From the NCBI GenBank assembly GCA_039808585.1, contig JBDHTJ010000238.1, forward strand, positions 1 to 6,008: a stretch of 6,008 bases of DNA, read 5' to 3'. Below, piece by piece: positions 1-6,008 of this stretch; within the stretch, counting starts at the first letter, position 1, and the number at the start of each line of letters is the position of its first letter. The notes beneath the pieces were generated by a model, which saw only the letters and a program-made list of their open reading frames with translations, was not told the DNA's origin and made no database searches. The DNA is from AWTP1-13 sp039808585 (GTDB taxonomy: Bacteria; Pseudomonadota; Alphaproteobacteria; Rhizobiales; Hyphomicrobiaceae). The position numbers and the translations under genes were made by a program.

Positions 1-1
1 T

Positions 2-610
<609 letters not shown>

Positions 611-2968
611 ATGCGCATGCTCGACCGCAAGCTGCTGCGAGACTTGCGTCGCATGTGGGCGCAGGTGTTGGCGATTGCGCTCGTCATGGCATCCGGGGTC
701 GCCACCTACGTGATGGCGAGCGGCGCCTATCATTCACTGTTCGAGACCCGCTCTGCCTACTATCAGCGCTATCGCTTCGCAGACGTGTTCACGCAAGTGC
801 GGCGGGCGCCGAAGTCGGTGGTGGAGCGCCTCGCAGCGATTCAGGGCGTGGTATCCGTCGAGCCGCGCATTTCTCAACTGGCGCTGCTCGACGTTGAAGG
901 CCTGCAGGAGCCGGCCACCGGCCGCGTGCTGTCCGTGCCCGATCTCTTGCAACCGCAGCTCAACCTTGTGCACATGCGCGAGGGCCGGCTGCCTGAGCGC
1001 GACAAGGCCGACGAGGTGACGGTGAACGAGGCCTTCGCGAAGGCCCACAAGATGCACATTGGCTCGACCTTCAAGGCGCTGCTGAATGGCCGCAAGCGCG
1101 AACTGAAGGTGGTGGGGATGGCCCTTTCCCCCGAGTTCATCTACGCGCTGGGACCGGGCGACCTGATGCCGGACGACCGGCGCTTCGGCGTGCTGTGGAT
1201 GTCGGAAAAGGCCTTGGCTGGCCTCTTCGACCTCGACGGCGCCTTCAACGAGGTTTCCCTGAAGCTCGTGCCGGGGGCCTCAGAGCCGCAGGTGATCGAG
1301 AGCGTCAACGCCCTACTCGCGCGCTACGGCAGCACCAGTGCCTTTACGCGCAAGGACCAGCTCTCGCACGCGTTCCTCGATGCCGAACTGCGCCAGCTCG
1401 ATGCCTTGCGCCGCGTGATGCCGCCGATCTTCCTGCTCGTATCGGCCTTTCTCATCAATATGACGCTGTCGCGCATGGTGTCACTCGAGCGCGAGCAGAT
1501 CGGGCTTCTGAAGGCGCTGGGCTACGCGCCCCTGCCCATCAGCCTGCACTACGTGAAGCTGGTGCTGCTCATTACGGCTGTCGGCATCGCGCTCGGTTTC
1601 GTCCTGGGCGCCTGGCTCGGCCAGGGTCTGACGCGGCTCTACGGACAGTTCTTCCACTTCCCGTTCCTGATCTACCGGCACGATGCGGACGTCTATGCCG
1701 TGGCAGGCCTCGTGACGGTGTTGTCGGCGGTGGTGGGCGCCATGCGCGCGGTGCAGCAGGTTCTCGTCCTTGCCCCGGCCGTGGCGATGCAGCCGCCCGC
1801 GCCCAGCCGCTATCGCAAGCTTTGGAGCAGCAACGGCCGGCTGACGCTGTTCTCGCAGCTGACGGTGATGGCGCTGCGCCATGTGGCGCGCAAGCCGGTG
1901 CGGGCCGGCATGACCACGCTCGGCATCGCCATGAGCGTCGGGCTTCTGGTTACGGCCTGGCTGTCCTTCGACAGCGTGGAGCTGATGATCGACATCGCCT
2001 TCTTCCGCACCGACCGCGAGCACGCCACCATCACCTTTTCCGACGAGAAGCACCCGGCGGCACTCGGCGTCGTGGCGCGGATGCCGGGCGTGCTGCGTGC
2101 CGAACCCTATCGCTCGGTGGCGATCGAGCTGCGCAAGGGTTCGCGCATGCGCCAGCTGTCGATCATGGGAAAACCGCGCCAGATGGAGCTTTCCCGCGTG
2201 CTCGATCTCAACTTCGAGCCGATCACGATGCCGCCATCCGGTCTCGTCATCAACGAGCGCGCGGCAGAGCTTCTCGGCATCAAGCGGGGCGATCTCGTGG
2301 AGGTGAAGGTGCTCGAGGGACACCGCACCACGCGCTGGGTGCCGGTGAGCGACATCATCCGCAACTATTTCGGTCTCACGGCCTACATGGACATCGATGC
2401 GCTCGACGCGCTGATGTATGGCCCGCGCATCAGCGGCGTCCACATCGCCTTCGACACCGCGCAGCAGGAGGCGCTGTTCAAGGCCATCAAGTCGACGCCG
2501 GGCGTTGGCTCGATCGGTTTCCAGCGCAACGCCCTCGTCCGCTTCCGCGAGACCATCGCGCAGAACATCAACTATTCCGTCACCGTCTATGTGACGCTCG
2601 CCGTCATCATCGCCTTTGGCGTGGTCTACAACAGTGCGCGCATCCAGCTTTCCGAGCACGCCCGCGAACTCGCGAGCCTGCGCGTGCTGGGCTTCAGCAA
2701 GCGCGAGGTGTCGCGCGTGCTGCTGACGGAGCTTGCCGTGTTGACGCTGATCGCCGTGCCGCTCGGCTGGGTCATCGGCTACGGCTTCGGGTCGCTGCTG
2801 ATCAAGGCCTTTTCCAGCGATCTCTATCGCGTGCCGTTCACCATCGAGACGGCGACCTATGCCAAGGCGAGCATCGTGGTGCTGGCCTCGGCTGCGGCCT
2901 CGGCCCTGATCGTCAGGCGCCGCGTTGATACGCTCGACCTCATCGCAGTCCTGAAGACAAGGGATTAG
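611..2968 (+). CDS. FtsX-like ABC transporter permease with two FtsX modules (785 aa)
   Basis: This is the membrane subunit of the ABC exporter, seated in the inner membrane. The protein has two similar halves, each with one N-terminal helix, a large periplasmic domain and three further helices. Hydrophobic segments are seen at about residues 17-37, 270-287, 315-337, 361-383, 432-452, 654-673, 705-727 and 750-768, giving eight helices. The periplasmic MacB-PCD-like domains span about 40-265 and 455-650. Each half has a cytoplasmic motif after its second helix, SLEREQIGLLKALGY (291-305) and SEHARELASLRVLGF (681-695), the family's likely ATPase-contact segments. MacB itself has one module and four helices, so this belongs to the duplicated class of putative ABC transport system permeases. 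It is probably a mechanotransmitter type, moving substrate or force across the periplasm rather than through a channel. It starts immediately after the ATPase stop. Substrate is not deducible; export of a lipid, peptide or drug is equally compatible. Confidence 0.93.
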   Translation: MRMLDRKLLRDLRRMWAQVLAIALVMASGVATYVMASGAYHSLFETRSAYYQRYRFADVFTQVRRAPKSVVERLAAIQGVVSVEPRISQLALLDVEGLQEPATGRVLSVPDLLQPQLNLVHMREGRLPERDKADEVTVNEAFAKAHKMHIGSTFKALLNGRKRELKVVGMALSPEFIYALGPGDLMPDDRRFGVLWMSEKALAGLFDLDGAFNEVSLKLVPGASEPQVIESVNALLARYGSTSAFTRKDQLSHAFLDAELRQLDALRRVMPPIFLLVSAFLINMTLSRMVSLEREQIGLLKALGYAPLPISLHYVKLVLLITAVGIALGFVLGAWLGQGLTRLYGQFFHFPFLIYRHDADVYAVAGLVTVLSAVVGAMRAVQQVLVLAPAVAMQPPAPSRYRKLWSSNGRLTLFSQLTVMALRHVARKPVRAGMTTLGIAMSVGLLVTAWLSFDSVELMIDIAFFRTDREHATITFSDEKHPAALGVVARMPGVLRAEPYRSVAIELRKGSRMRQLSIMGKPRQMELSRVLDLNFEPITMPPSGLVINERAAELLGIKRGDLVEVKVLEGHRTTRWVPVSDIIRNYFGLTAYMDIDALDALMYGPRISGVHIAFDTAQQEALFKAIKSTPGVGSIGFQRNALVRFRETIAQNINYSVTVYVTLAVIIAFGVVYNSARIQLSEHARELASLRVLGFSKREVSRVLLTELAVLTLIAVPLGWVIGYGFGSLLIKAFSSDLYRVPFTIETATYAKASIVVLASAAASALIVRRRVDTLDLIAVLKTRD

Positions 2969-3223
2969 GAGATGTGCGCATCTGCAATTTCACAGTCTCG
3001 AGCCCGAGCCGGCAAGCGCCAAGCGACGCAGCATGTCGTGCGCATGCCGGCAATGCATGGCCGCGCGCATCATTGGCGCCACGCAGCCGTTGAGCAGCCC
3101 CGGCACCCTTGGCGCATCCCGGCCTGGGGGGCCTTCGATCGATCGCGCCGCCAATCACGTATTCCGGGGGCGCGGGCGCGAGGCCTGCCCCGCTCATAGT
3201 CCATCTGGAACCTAGGAGCCGCC
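2969..3223 (+). other. 255-base gap between permease and adaptor genes
   Basis: No convincing gene is seen. A plus-strand frame from 2972 and a minus-strand frame from 3197 are open but have Arg/Ala-rich compositions typical of GC-rich shadow frames. A weak hairpin (AGATG, loop TGCG, CATCT at 2970-2983) sits directly after the permease stop but lacks a T-tract, so it is not a convincing terminator. A perfect palindrome CGATCGATCG is at 3136-3145. No clear -35/-10 pair was found, so whether the adaptor is read through from upstream or has its own promoter is open. The gap is unusually long for genes of one complex. Confidence 0.5.
3214..3218 (+). promoter_or_regulatory. Ribosome binding site of the HlyD-family gene
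   Basis: AGGAG ends five bases before the ATG at 3224. This supports 3224 as the true start, and the predicted N-terminal membrane anchor follows directly. Confidence 0.7.
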
Positions 3224-4453
3224 ATGAGCTGGAAACTCAGAATCGAGACCAAGCGTCTTCTGATGGGCGCGGCGGCCGCTTGCGTGCTCGCCCTGCTGTT
3301 GTGGGCCTTGTGGCCGAAGCCGATTGCCGTTGAGATCGCAACCATAGGCCGCGGCGAACTTCTCGTGACGTCGGACGAGGAGGGGAAGACGCGGATCAAG
3401 GATGTGTTCACGGTATCGGCGCCGATCACCGGCAAGGTGGTGCGCATGATGCTGGAAACGGGCGACGAGGTGAAAAAGGACCAGAGCATCATCGCCATTC
3501 TCGAGCCGATGGCACCGCCGTTCCTCGATGTGCGTGCCATGCGCGAACTCGAGGCGCAGATCGAGGCCAGCAAGGCTGCCCTCGCCCTCACGGAAGCCGA
3601 ATTACGGCAGGCCAACGCGGAGCTGGAATTCGCCCAAAGCGAGCTGAAGCGGGCCGAGGAACTGATCAAGACGCGGGCGACGCCCGAGCGCGCGCTGGAG
3701 AGGGCCCGCATCGACGTCGACACGCGCAAGGCGGCAGTCGCCCGCGCCCAGGCGAACGTGGAGGTGCGCAGGCGTGAACTTGAAAGCACCCAGGCGCGCG
3801 GCACGCATCCTGAGGAAGCCTGGAAGGGCGAGGTGCCGGTGGGCTGCTGCGTGAACGTGCGCTCCCCCGCCTCCGGCAAGGTGCTGCGCATCCTGCAGGA
3901 AAGCGAGCGGGTGGTTGCTGCCGGAACCCCGCTCTTGGAGGTGGGCGATCCGGCCAACCTGGAAATCGTGGTCGATCTCCTGTCCGGCGAGGCGGTGAAA
4001 GTGCGGGAAGGGGCGGCAGCGAGCCTCGAATCCTGGGGCGGGCCGCCCCTCAAGGCGCAGGTGACGCGCATCGAGCCGGCGGGGTTCACGAAGGTTTCGG
4101 CGCTGGGCATCGAGGAGCAGAGGGTGCGCACCATCCTCAAGCTCACCGAGACGACACCCCTCTCGATGCGGCTGGGCCACGAGTATCGCGTCATTGCCAA
4201 GATCGGCATCTACCGGGCCGCGGATGCCGTGCGCGTGCCCATCTCCGCCCTGTTCCGGGATCGCGACCAGTGGAGCGTGTACCTCGCCGATCGTGGCCGG
4301 GCCCGGCTGACCGAGATCGAGATCGGCCAGCGCAACGCCGATTTCGCCGAGGTGAGCAAGGGCCTGGAGCCCGGCCAGCAGGTGGTGCTGCACCCGAGTG
4401 ACCGCGTCGCCAATGGAACGCGGGTGAAGGCCTTGCGATCCGCCGGGCAGTGA
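3224..4453 (+). CDS. HlyD-family periplasmic adaptor (membrane fusion protein), 409 aa
   Basis: This is the periplasmic adaptor of a tripartite exporter, expected to link the inner-membrane ABC transporter to an outer-membrane channel. A single N-terminal anchor spans about residues 12-30. The first half of the lipoyl-like domain follows at about 58-95 (SAPITGKVVRMMLETGDEVKKDQ). An alpha-helical coiled-coil hairpin runs about 103-190, rich in Ala, Glu and Arg, turning near TRATPERA (150-157). The second lipoyl half is about 208-245 (VRSPASGKVLRILQESE), the beta-barrel domain about 246-325 and the membrane-proximal domain about 330-405 (VPISALFRDRDQWSVYL). The stretch LEVGDPANLEIVVDLLSGEAVKVREG is typical of adaptors often annotated as efflux RND/ABC periplasmic adaptor subunits. 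Length is normal. Vicinal cysteines at 208-209 and one in the anchor (20) are unusual details. Tandem stops TGA TAG end the gene. The same-strand position behind the ATPase and permease argues for an ABC partner; no RND pump or TolC is in view. Confidence 0.93.
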   Translation: MSWKLRIETKRLLMGAAAACVLALLLWALWPKPIAVEIATIGRGELLVTSDEEGKTRIKDVFTVSAPITGKVVRMMLETGDEVKKDQSIIAILEPMAPPFLDVRAMRELEAQIEASKAALALTEAELRQANAELEFAQSELKRAEELIKTRATPERALERARIDVDTRKAAVARAQANVEVRRRELESTQARGTHPEEAWKGEVPVGCCVNVRSPASGKVLRILQESERVVAAGTPLLEVGDPANLEIVVDLLSGEAVKVREGAAASLESWGGPPLKAQVTRIEPAGFTKVSALGIEEQRVRTILKLTETTPLSMRLGHEYRVIAKIGIYRAADAVRVPISALFRDRDQWSVYLADRGRARLTEIEIGQRNADFAEVSKGLEPGQQVVLHPSDRVANGTRVKALRSAGQ

Positions 4454-4455
4454 TA

Positions 4456-4507
4456 GGGGTGGGGTGCGGCGGCGAGGGCGGCGAGCAGGGGGGCGGGGGC
4501 GAGAGGG
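4456..4507 (+). repeat. G-rich tract with tandem 9-mer
   Basis: Directly after the adaptor stop the plus strand has runs of G at 4456-4459, 4461-4464, 4476-4478, 4488-4493, 4495-4499 and 4505-4507. Within it GGCGGCGAG is repeated exactly in tandem (4468-4476 and 4477-4485). The run spacing permits a G-quadruplex if one loop of nine bases is allowed; a strict short-loop motif is not fully met. Confidence 0.6.
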
Positions 4508-4510
4508 CGG

Positions 4511-4597
4511 CTGTGATGTGTGTGTCTTAATCGCAACACGCTGTTCAGCGACATCGGCCGCCCACGCGGGCGAAATCGACGCGAAAAGCAGTATCAC
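4511..4597 (-). other. Possible signal-peptide reading frame, perhaps a gene remnant
   Basis: From a GTG at 4597 the minus strand reads MILLFASISPAWAADVAEQ, a hydrophobic run followed by an AWA-AD site that resembles a signal-peptidase I cleavage site. The usual basic N-terminus is absent in this frame because a TAA lies two codons upstream. In the adjacent frame the preceding bases would read LKIICVKII, which would supply a basic n-region if one base were removed. After about 29 codons the sequence turns Pro/Arg-rich opposite the G-rich tract and then runs antisense to the adaptor gene, so no mature protein is recognisable. Chance is a real alternative; this is a weak call. Confidence 0.15.
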
Positions 4598-4633
4598 CGA
4601 TTATCTTGACGCAAATTATTTTCAGGCGACGAT

Positions 4634-4642
4634 ATTATAGCA
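4634..4642 (-). promoter_or_regulatory. Extended -10 promoter element, reading leftward
   Basis: On the minus strand the sequence is TGCTATAAT, an exact match to the TGnTATAAT extended -10 of sigma-70 class promoters, in the most AT-rich part of the window. A start near 4627 would be expected. At 17 bases upstream the hexamer is GATAAC, a poor -35, which extended -10 promoters can tolerate. The product would run leftward, through a possible signal-peptide frame and then antisense to the end of the adaptor gene. Confidence 0.35.
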
Positions 4643-4717
4643 TTCAAATCAAGGTGGTTATCAGCGGCGCTTGAACCGCGCCTCGCGCCGGAGCAATAGA
4701 AGCGCCCGCGCGGAGTT

Positions 4718-4738
4718 CCGGTTACCTGCCGGTTACCT
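4718..4738. repeat. Two direct copies of CCGGTTACCT, 11-base pitch
   Basis: CCGGTTACCT occurs at 4718-4727 and again at 4729-4738, separated by one G. The 11-base pitch is close to one helical turn, as in tandem operator sites of OmpR/PhoB-type response regulators. The GGTTACC core is also a near-palindrome. The role is inferred only from this arrangement. Confidence 0.75.
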
Positions 4739-4766
4739 CGAAGGCCTGCAGCAGTGCAGTCGGATA

Positions 4767-4802
4767 CGCTGCCCCTGCCGCTGCCCCTGCGCCTGCCGCT
4801 GC
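4767..4802. repeat. Hexamer array NNCTGC, six copies
   Basis: Six consecutive hexamers of the form NNCTGC, with NN reading CG, CC, CG, CC, GC and CG. The first four form an exact 12-base tandem duplication (4767-4778 and 4779-4790). Such low-complexity arrays can expand by slippage. No open frame here looks like a real gene. Confidence 0.85.
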
Positions 4803-4823
4803 GTTTTCGGCGAAGCGTCGGGA

Positions 4824-4846
4824 TCGGCCAAGGGAGACTTGGCCGA
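4824..4846. other. Perfect 9-bp inverted repeat
   Basis: TCGGCCAAG (4824-4832) and CTTGGCCGA (4838-4846) flank a five-base loop, GGAGA on the plus strand. There is no T-tract on either side, so it is not an intrinsic terminator by itself. It could be a structural stem of an RNA or a dyad binding site. Confidence 0.7.
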
Positions 4847-4887
4847 CGGAGATCGGCAGCGGCATTGGCCAGGCCGGCTGGCAAACG

Positions 4888-4925
4888 CAAAGAGCCGCCC
4901 GGGTTGCGGGCGGCTCCTTTGTTTC
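4888..4925. terminator. Intrinsic terminator, probably bidirectional
   Basis: GAGCCGCCCG (4892-4901) and CGGGCGGCTC (4907-4916) form a perfect 10-bp GC-rich stem around a five-base loop. On the minus strand the stem begins 27 bases after the porin stop and is followed by TTTGCGTTTG. On the plus strand it is followed by CTTTGTTTC. It is most probably the porin terminator and can also stop transcription arriving from the adaptor side, 438 bases after that gene's stop. Confidence 0.85.
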
Positions 4926-4929
4926 ATAT

Positions 4930-4941
4930 CCGATCGATCGG
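4930..4941. repeat. 12-base perfect palindrome CCGATCGATCGG
   Basis: The palindrome lies between the porin stop (4944-4946) and its terminator. Its ten-base core CGATCGATCG recurs at 3136-3145 in the other intergenic gap. The function is unknown; chance or a protein-binding dyad are both possible. Confidence 0.6.
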
Positions 4942-4943
4942 GA

Positions 4944-6008
4944 TCAGAAGCTGATGCGGGCGCCGCCAACAACCATGTCGAAGCCGGACATGCTGCCGGT
5001 GTTGGCAAGGCCGCCGGTGATTGCAGTGACGCCGTCCTTGTCGAGGCCTGTGCTATTGATCTTGGTGTCGTAGTGACGCCACATCAGGTACAGCTCAAGC
5101 GCGGCGGAGTCGATGTTCTGCACCATGCCAGCACCGTAGTGGCTGACCGATGAACTGGTAATCACGCCCAGGTTGGCAAAGGCTGGGTTGAGCGTGGTTG
5201 CGCCGCCGCCAGCCGTGCCATCAAGATAGCCGGAAGCTTGACCGAACTCAGCGTAAAACGCTGTTGCGCCAGGCCCGAACCAGTTTTTGGCGATACCGAC
5301 TTGAACCTGCCATTCCTTGCCATCAGGCTTTGTCGTCATTGTAGGCGATTGCAGAGAGATGCGCTTCCAGTGCGTCTGGCCCATGGTGGCCTGGGCAAAC
5401 AGGCCCGTAGCAACGTGCTTCAGGGCGAGAGAGCCGGACCAATACTCGACATCAGTGCGCGATCCCGGCTTCGCATCAATCAGGAAGGTCGGCTGCTTGT
5501 TGTCAAGCTGGTAGCCAATGCCGGCGCCGAATTGGAAGCCAGCAATTTCCGTCGCATAACGACCGCTGACGGCAAACCGATCCTGCTCACCCCAGAAGGC
5601 CTGAAGAAGAAGGCCACCGATGCTCTGGCTGTCGTAGCGGATGCCTTCTTCACGGTTGCAGCCGTAGCAGAACGCCAAGAGGTCGGCGTATCGCGTTGTG
5701 GTCAACGCTCCACCCTTCGTCGCGACGTACATGCCGCCGCCTTGCAGCGACAGGTTCGACCAGGAGGCGTTGGTTACATTGGCACCGGAGATGTCGATCA
5801 TGCCAACGGGGCCACCAACGCCGACGCGGCCAACGCTGACCTTGCCGAGCGTCTTATCCTCAAGGTACCAGTGCGCCAAGCGGACACCGAGGTACCCGTC
5901 GCCCGTACCGGAGACGTAGCCCTGGCCATTGATGCCTTGCTGAGGTGCACTGAGCGCCAACGTCTGTGCTGCGCCACCAGCGGCAACGGCAACCGTGCCA
6001 CCCTTCGT
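4944..6008 (-). CDS. Porin-like outer-membrane beta-barrel protein (N-terminus outside window)
   Basis: Probable outer-membrane porin for passive diffusion of small hydrophilic solutes. The reading frame is open to the right edge, so the start and signal peptide are missing; 354 residues are visible, reading TKGGTVAVAAGG at the edge. The C-terminus, GGARISF, ends in phenylalanine, the usual last residue of barrel proteins recognised by the BAM machinery. Alternating hydrophobic and polar strands with aromatic girdle residues run throughout, for example FQFGAGIGYQL and ELYLMWRHYD. The early segment GKVSVGRVGVGGPVGMIDISGANV resembles the strand and loop-3 region of alphaproteobacterial trimeric porins, and GIRYDSQSIGGLLLQAFWGE matches their R-Y-D-S plus following strand pattern. 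FCYGC places two cysteines (visible residues 114 and 117) just before that motif, which is unusual for porins. Its GC content and codon use look lower than in the export genes. It is convergent with the adaptor gene and probably functionally separate. Family assignment rests on pattern, not alignment. Confidence 0.8.
   Translation of the reverse strand, partial: TKGGTVAVAAGGAAQTLALSAPQQGINGQGYVSGTGDGYLGVRLAHWYLEDKTLGKVSVGRVGVGGPVGMIDISGANVTNASWSNLSLQGGGMYVATKGGALTTTRYADLLAFCYGCNREEGIRYDSQSIGGLLLQAFWGEQDRFAVSGRYATEIAGFQFGAGIGYQLDNKQPTFLIDAKPGSRTDVEYWSGSLALKHVATGLFAQATMGQTHWKRISLQSPTMTTKPDGKEWQVQVGIAKNWFGPGATAFYAEFGQASGYLDGTAGGGATTLNPAFANLGVITSSSVSHYGAGMVQNIDSAALELYLMWRHYDTKINSTGLDKDGVTAITGGLANTGSMSGFDMVVGGARISF

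Larger units (their letters stand above)
4640..4920 (+). ncRNA. Candidate structured small RNA (speculative)
   Basis: The plus strand carries perfect stems at 4666-4682 (GGCGC, 7-base loop, GCGCC), 4746-4759 (CTGCA, loop GCAG, TGCAG), 4824-4846 (9 bp) and 4865-4885 (5 bp plus 2 after a mismatch), ending in a 10-bp terminator stem followed by CTTTGTTTC. Stacked stems with a terminal hairpin fit an intergenic small RNA. No plus-strand promoter is clear: TTGACG at 4606-4611 has only a poorly spaced partner. The stems could equally belong to the 3' untranslated region of the porin read on the minus strand, or be chance in GC-rich DNA. Confidence 0.2.
4454..4943. other. 490-base convergent intergenic region, no convincing protein gene
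   Basis: The region separates the adaptor (plus) from the porin (minus), which point at each other. From left to right it holds a G-rich tract (4456-4507), small inverted repeats (4539-4550 and 4559-4572), an AT-rich stretch (about 4590-4660) with a perfect extended -10 on the minus strand, a hairpin (4666-4682), tandem 10-mers (4718-4738), a hairpin (4746-4759), a hexamer array (4767-4802), hairpins (4824-4846 and 4865-4885) and a strong terminator (4892-4916). Open frames here are short or run into the porin antisense and show no recognisable domain. Confidence 0.7.

Noticed and set aside
1481..2659. Long minus-strand open frame (392 codons) inside the permease gene
   Set aside because: Composition is rich in His, Arg, Asp and Ala without any domain, typical of the shadow of a GC-rich gene; the plus-strand permease fully explains the DNA.
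1195..2928. Long plus-strand open frame (577 codons) overlapping the permease
   Set aside because: Extremely Arg/Ala-rich with no membrane segments or motifs; it is an alternate frame of the permease.
3070..4209. Minus-strand open frame (379 codons) antisense to the adaptor
   Set aside because: Ser/Arg-rich with no recognisable fold, and the adaptor on the other strand has all its expected domains.
4606..4638. Plus-strand promoter TTGACG with TATTAT
   Set aside because: The spacer would be 21 bases, outside the usual 16-19; a closer GATATT is a poor -10.
4666..4682. tRNA-like T-arm (stem GGCGC with a loop containing GGTTCAA on the minus strand)
   Set aside because: The loop does not place C61 correctly against G53 and no anticodon or acceptor arms can be built around it.
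4671..5153. Plus-strand open frame of 160 codons with a cysteine-rich stretch
   Set aside because: It runs through the terminator hairpin and into the antisense of the porin, starts with TTG without a ribosome binding site, and its cysteines come from the hexamer array.
5710..6008. Repeat CCACCCTTCGT at 5710-5720 and 5998-6008
   Set aside because: Both copies encode the same short peptide TKGG in the porin; an 11-base match in repetitive barrel-coding sequence is not strong evidence of an element.

Overview
The window comes from a GC-rich Gram-negative bacterium. The evidence is a periplasmic adaptor of an export system and an outer-membrane beta-barrel protein ending in phenylalanine. Codon use and the style of the porin suggest an alphaproteobacterium, perhaps Hyphomicrobiales, but no rRNA or other marker confirms this and the placement is inference.

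Positions 2-4453 hold three plus-strand genes that look like one export system. They are an ABC ATPase of the MacB/LolD class (N-terminus cut off by the window edge), a 785-residue FtsX-type permease with two FtsX modules that starts on the base after the ATPase stop, and, after a 255-base gap, a 409-residue HlyD-family adaptor. The expected machine is an inner-membrane ATPase and permease that works as a mechanotransmitter, with the adaptor leading towards an outer-membrane channel. No TolC-like channel lies in the window and the substrate cannot be read from the sequence.

Positions 4454-4943 are a 490-base convergent intergenic region with no convincing protein gene. It is rich in structure: a G-rich tract with a tandem 9-mer, an AT-rich dip with a perfect extended -10 element on the minus strand, two copies of a 10-mer at an 11-base pitch, six copies of a hexamer, several perfect hairpins and a strong intrinsic terminator that can serve both strands. 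This is the least explained part of the window and may hold a small RNA.

Positions 4944-6008 encode, on the minus strand, most of a porin-like outer-membrane protein whose N-terminus lies beyond the right edge. Its base composition looks less GC-rich than the export genes, and it carries a Cys-x-x-Cys pair.

No clearly novel multi-gene system is visible. The protein genes belong to known families, and the observations worth a second look are mostly in the convergent intergenic region.
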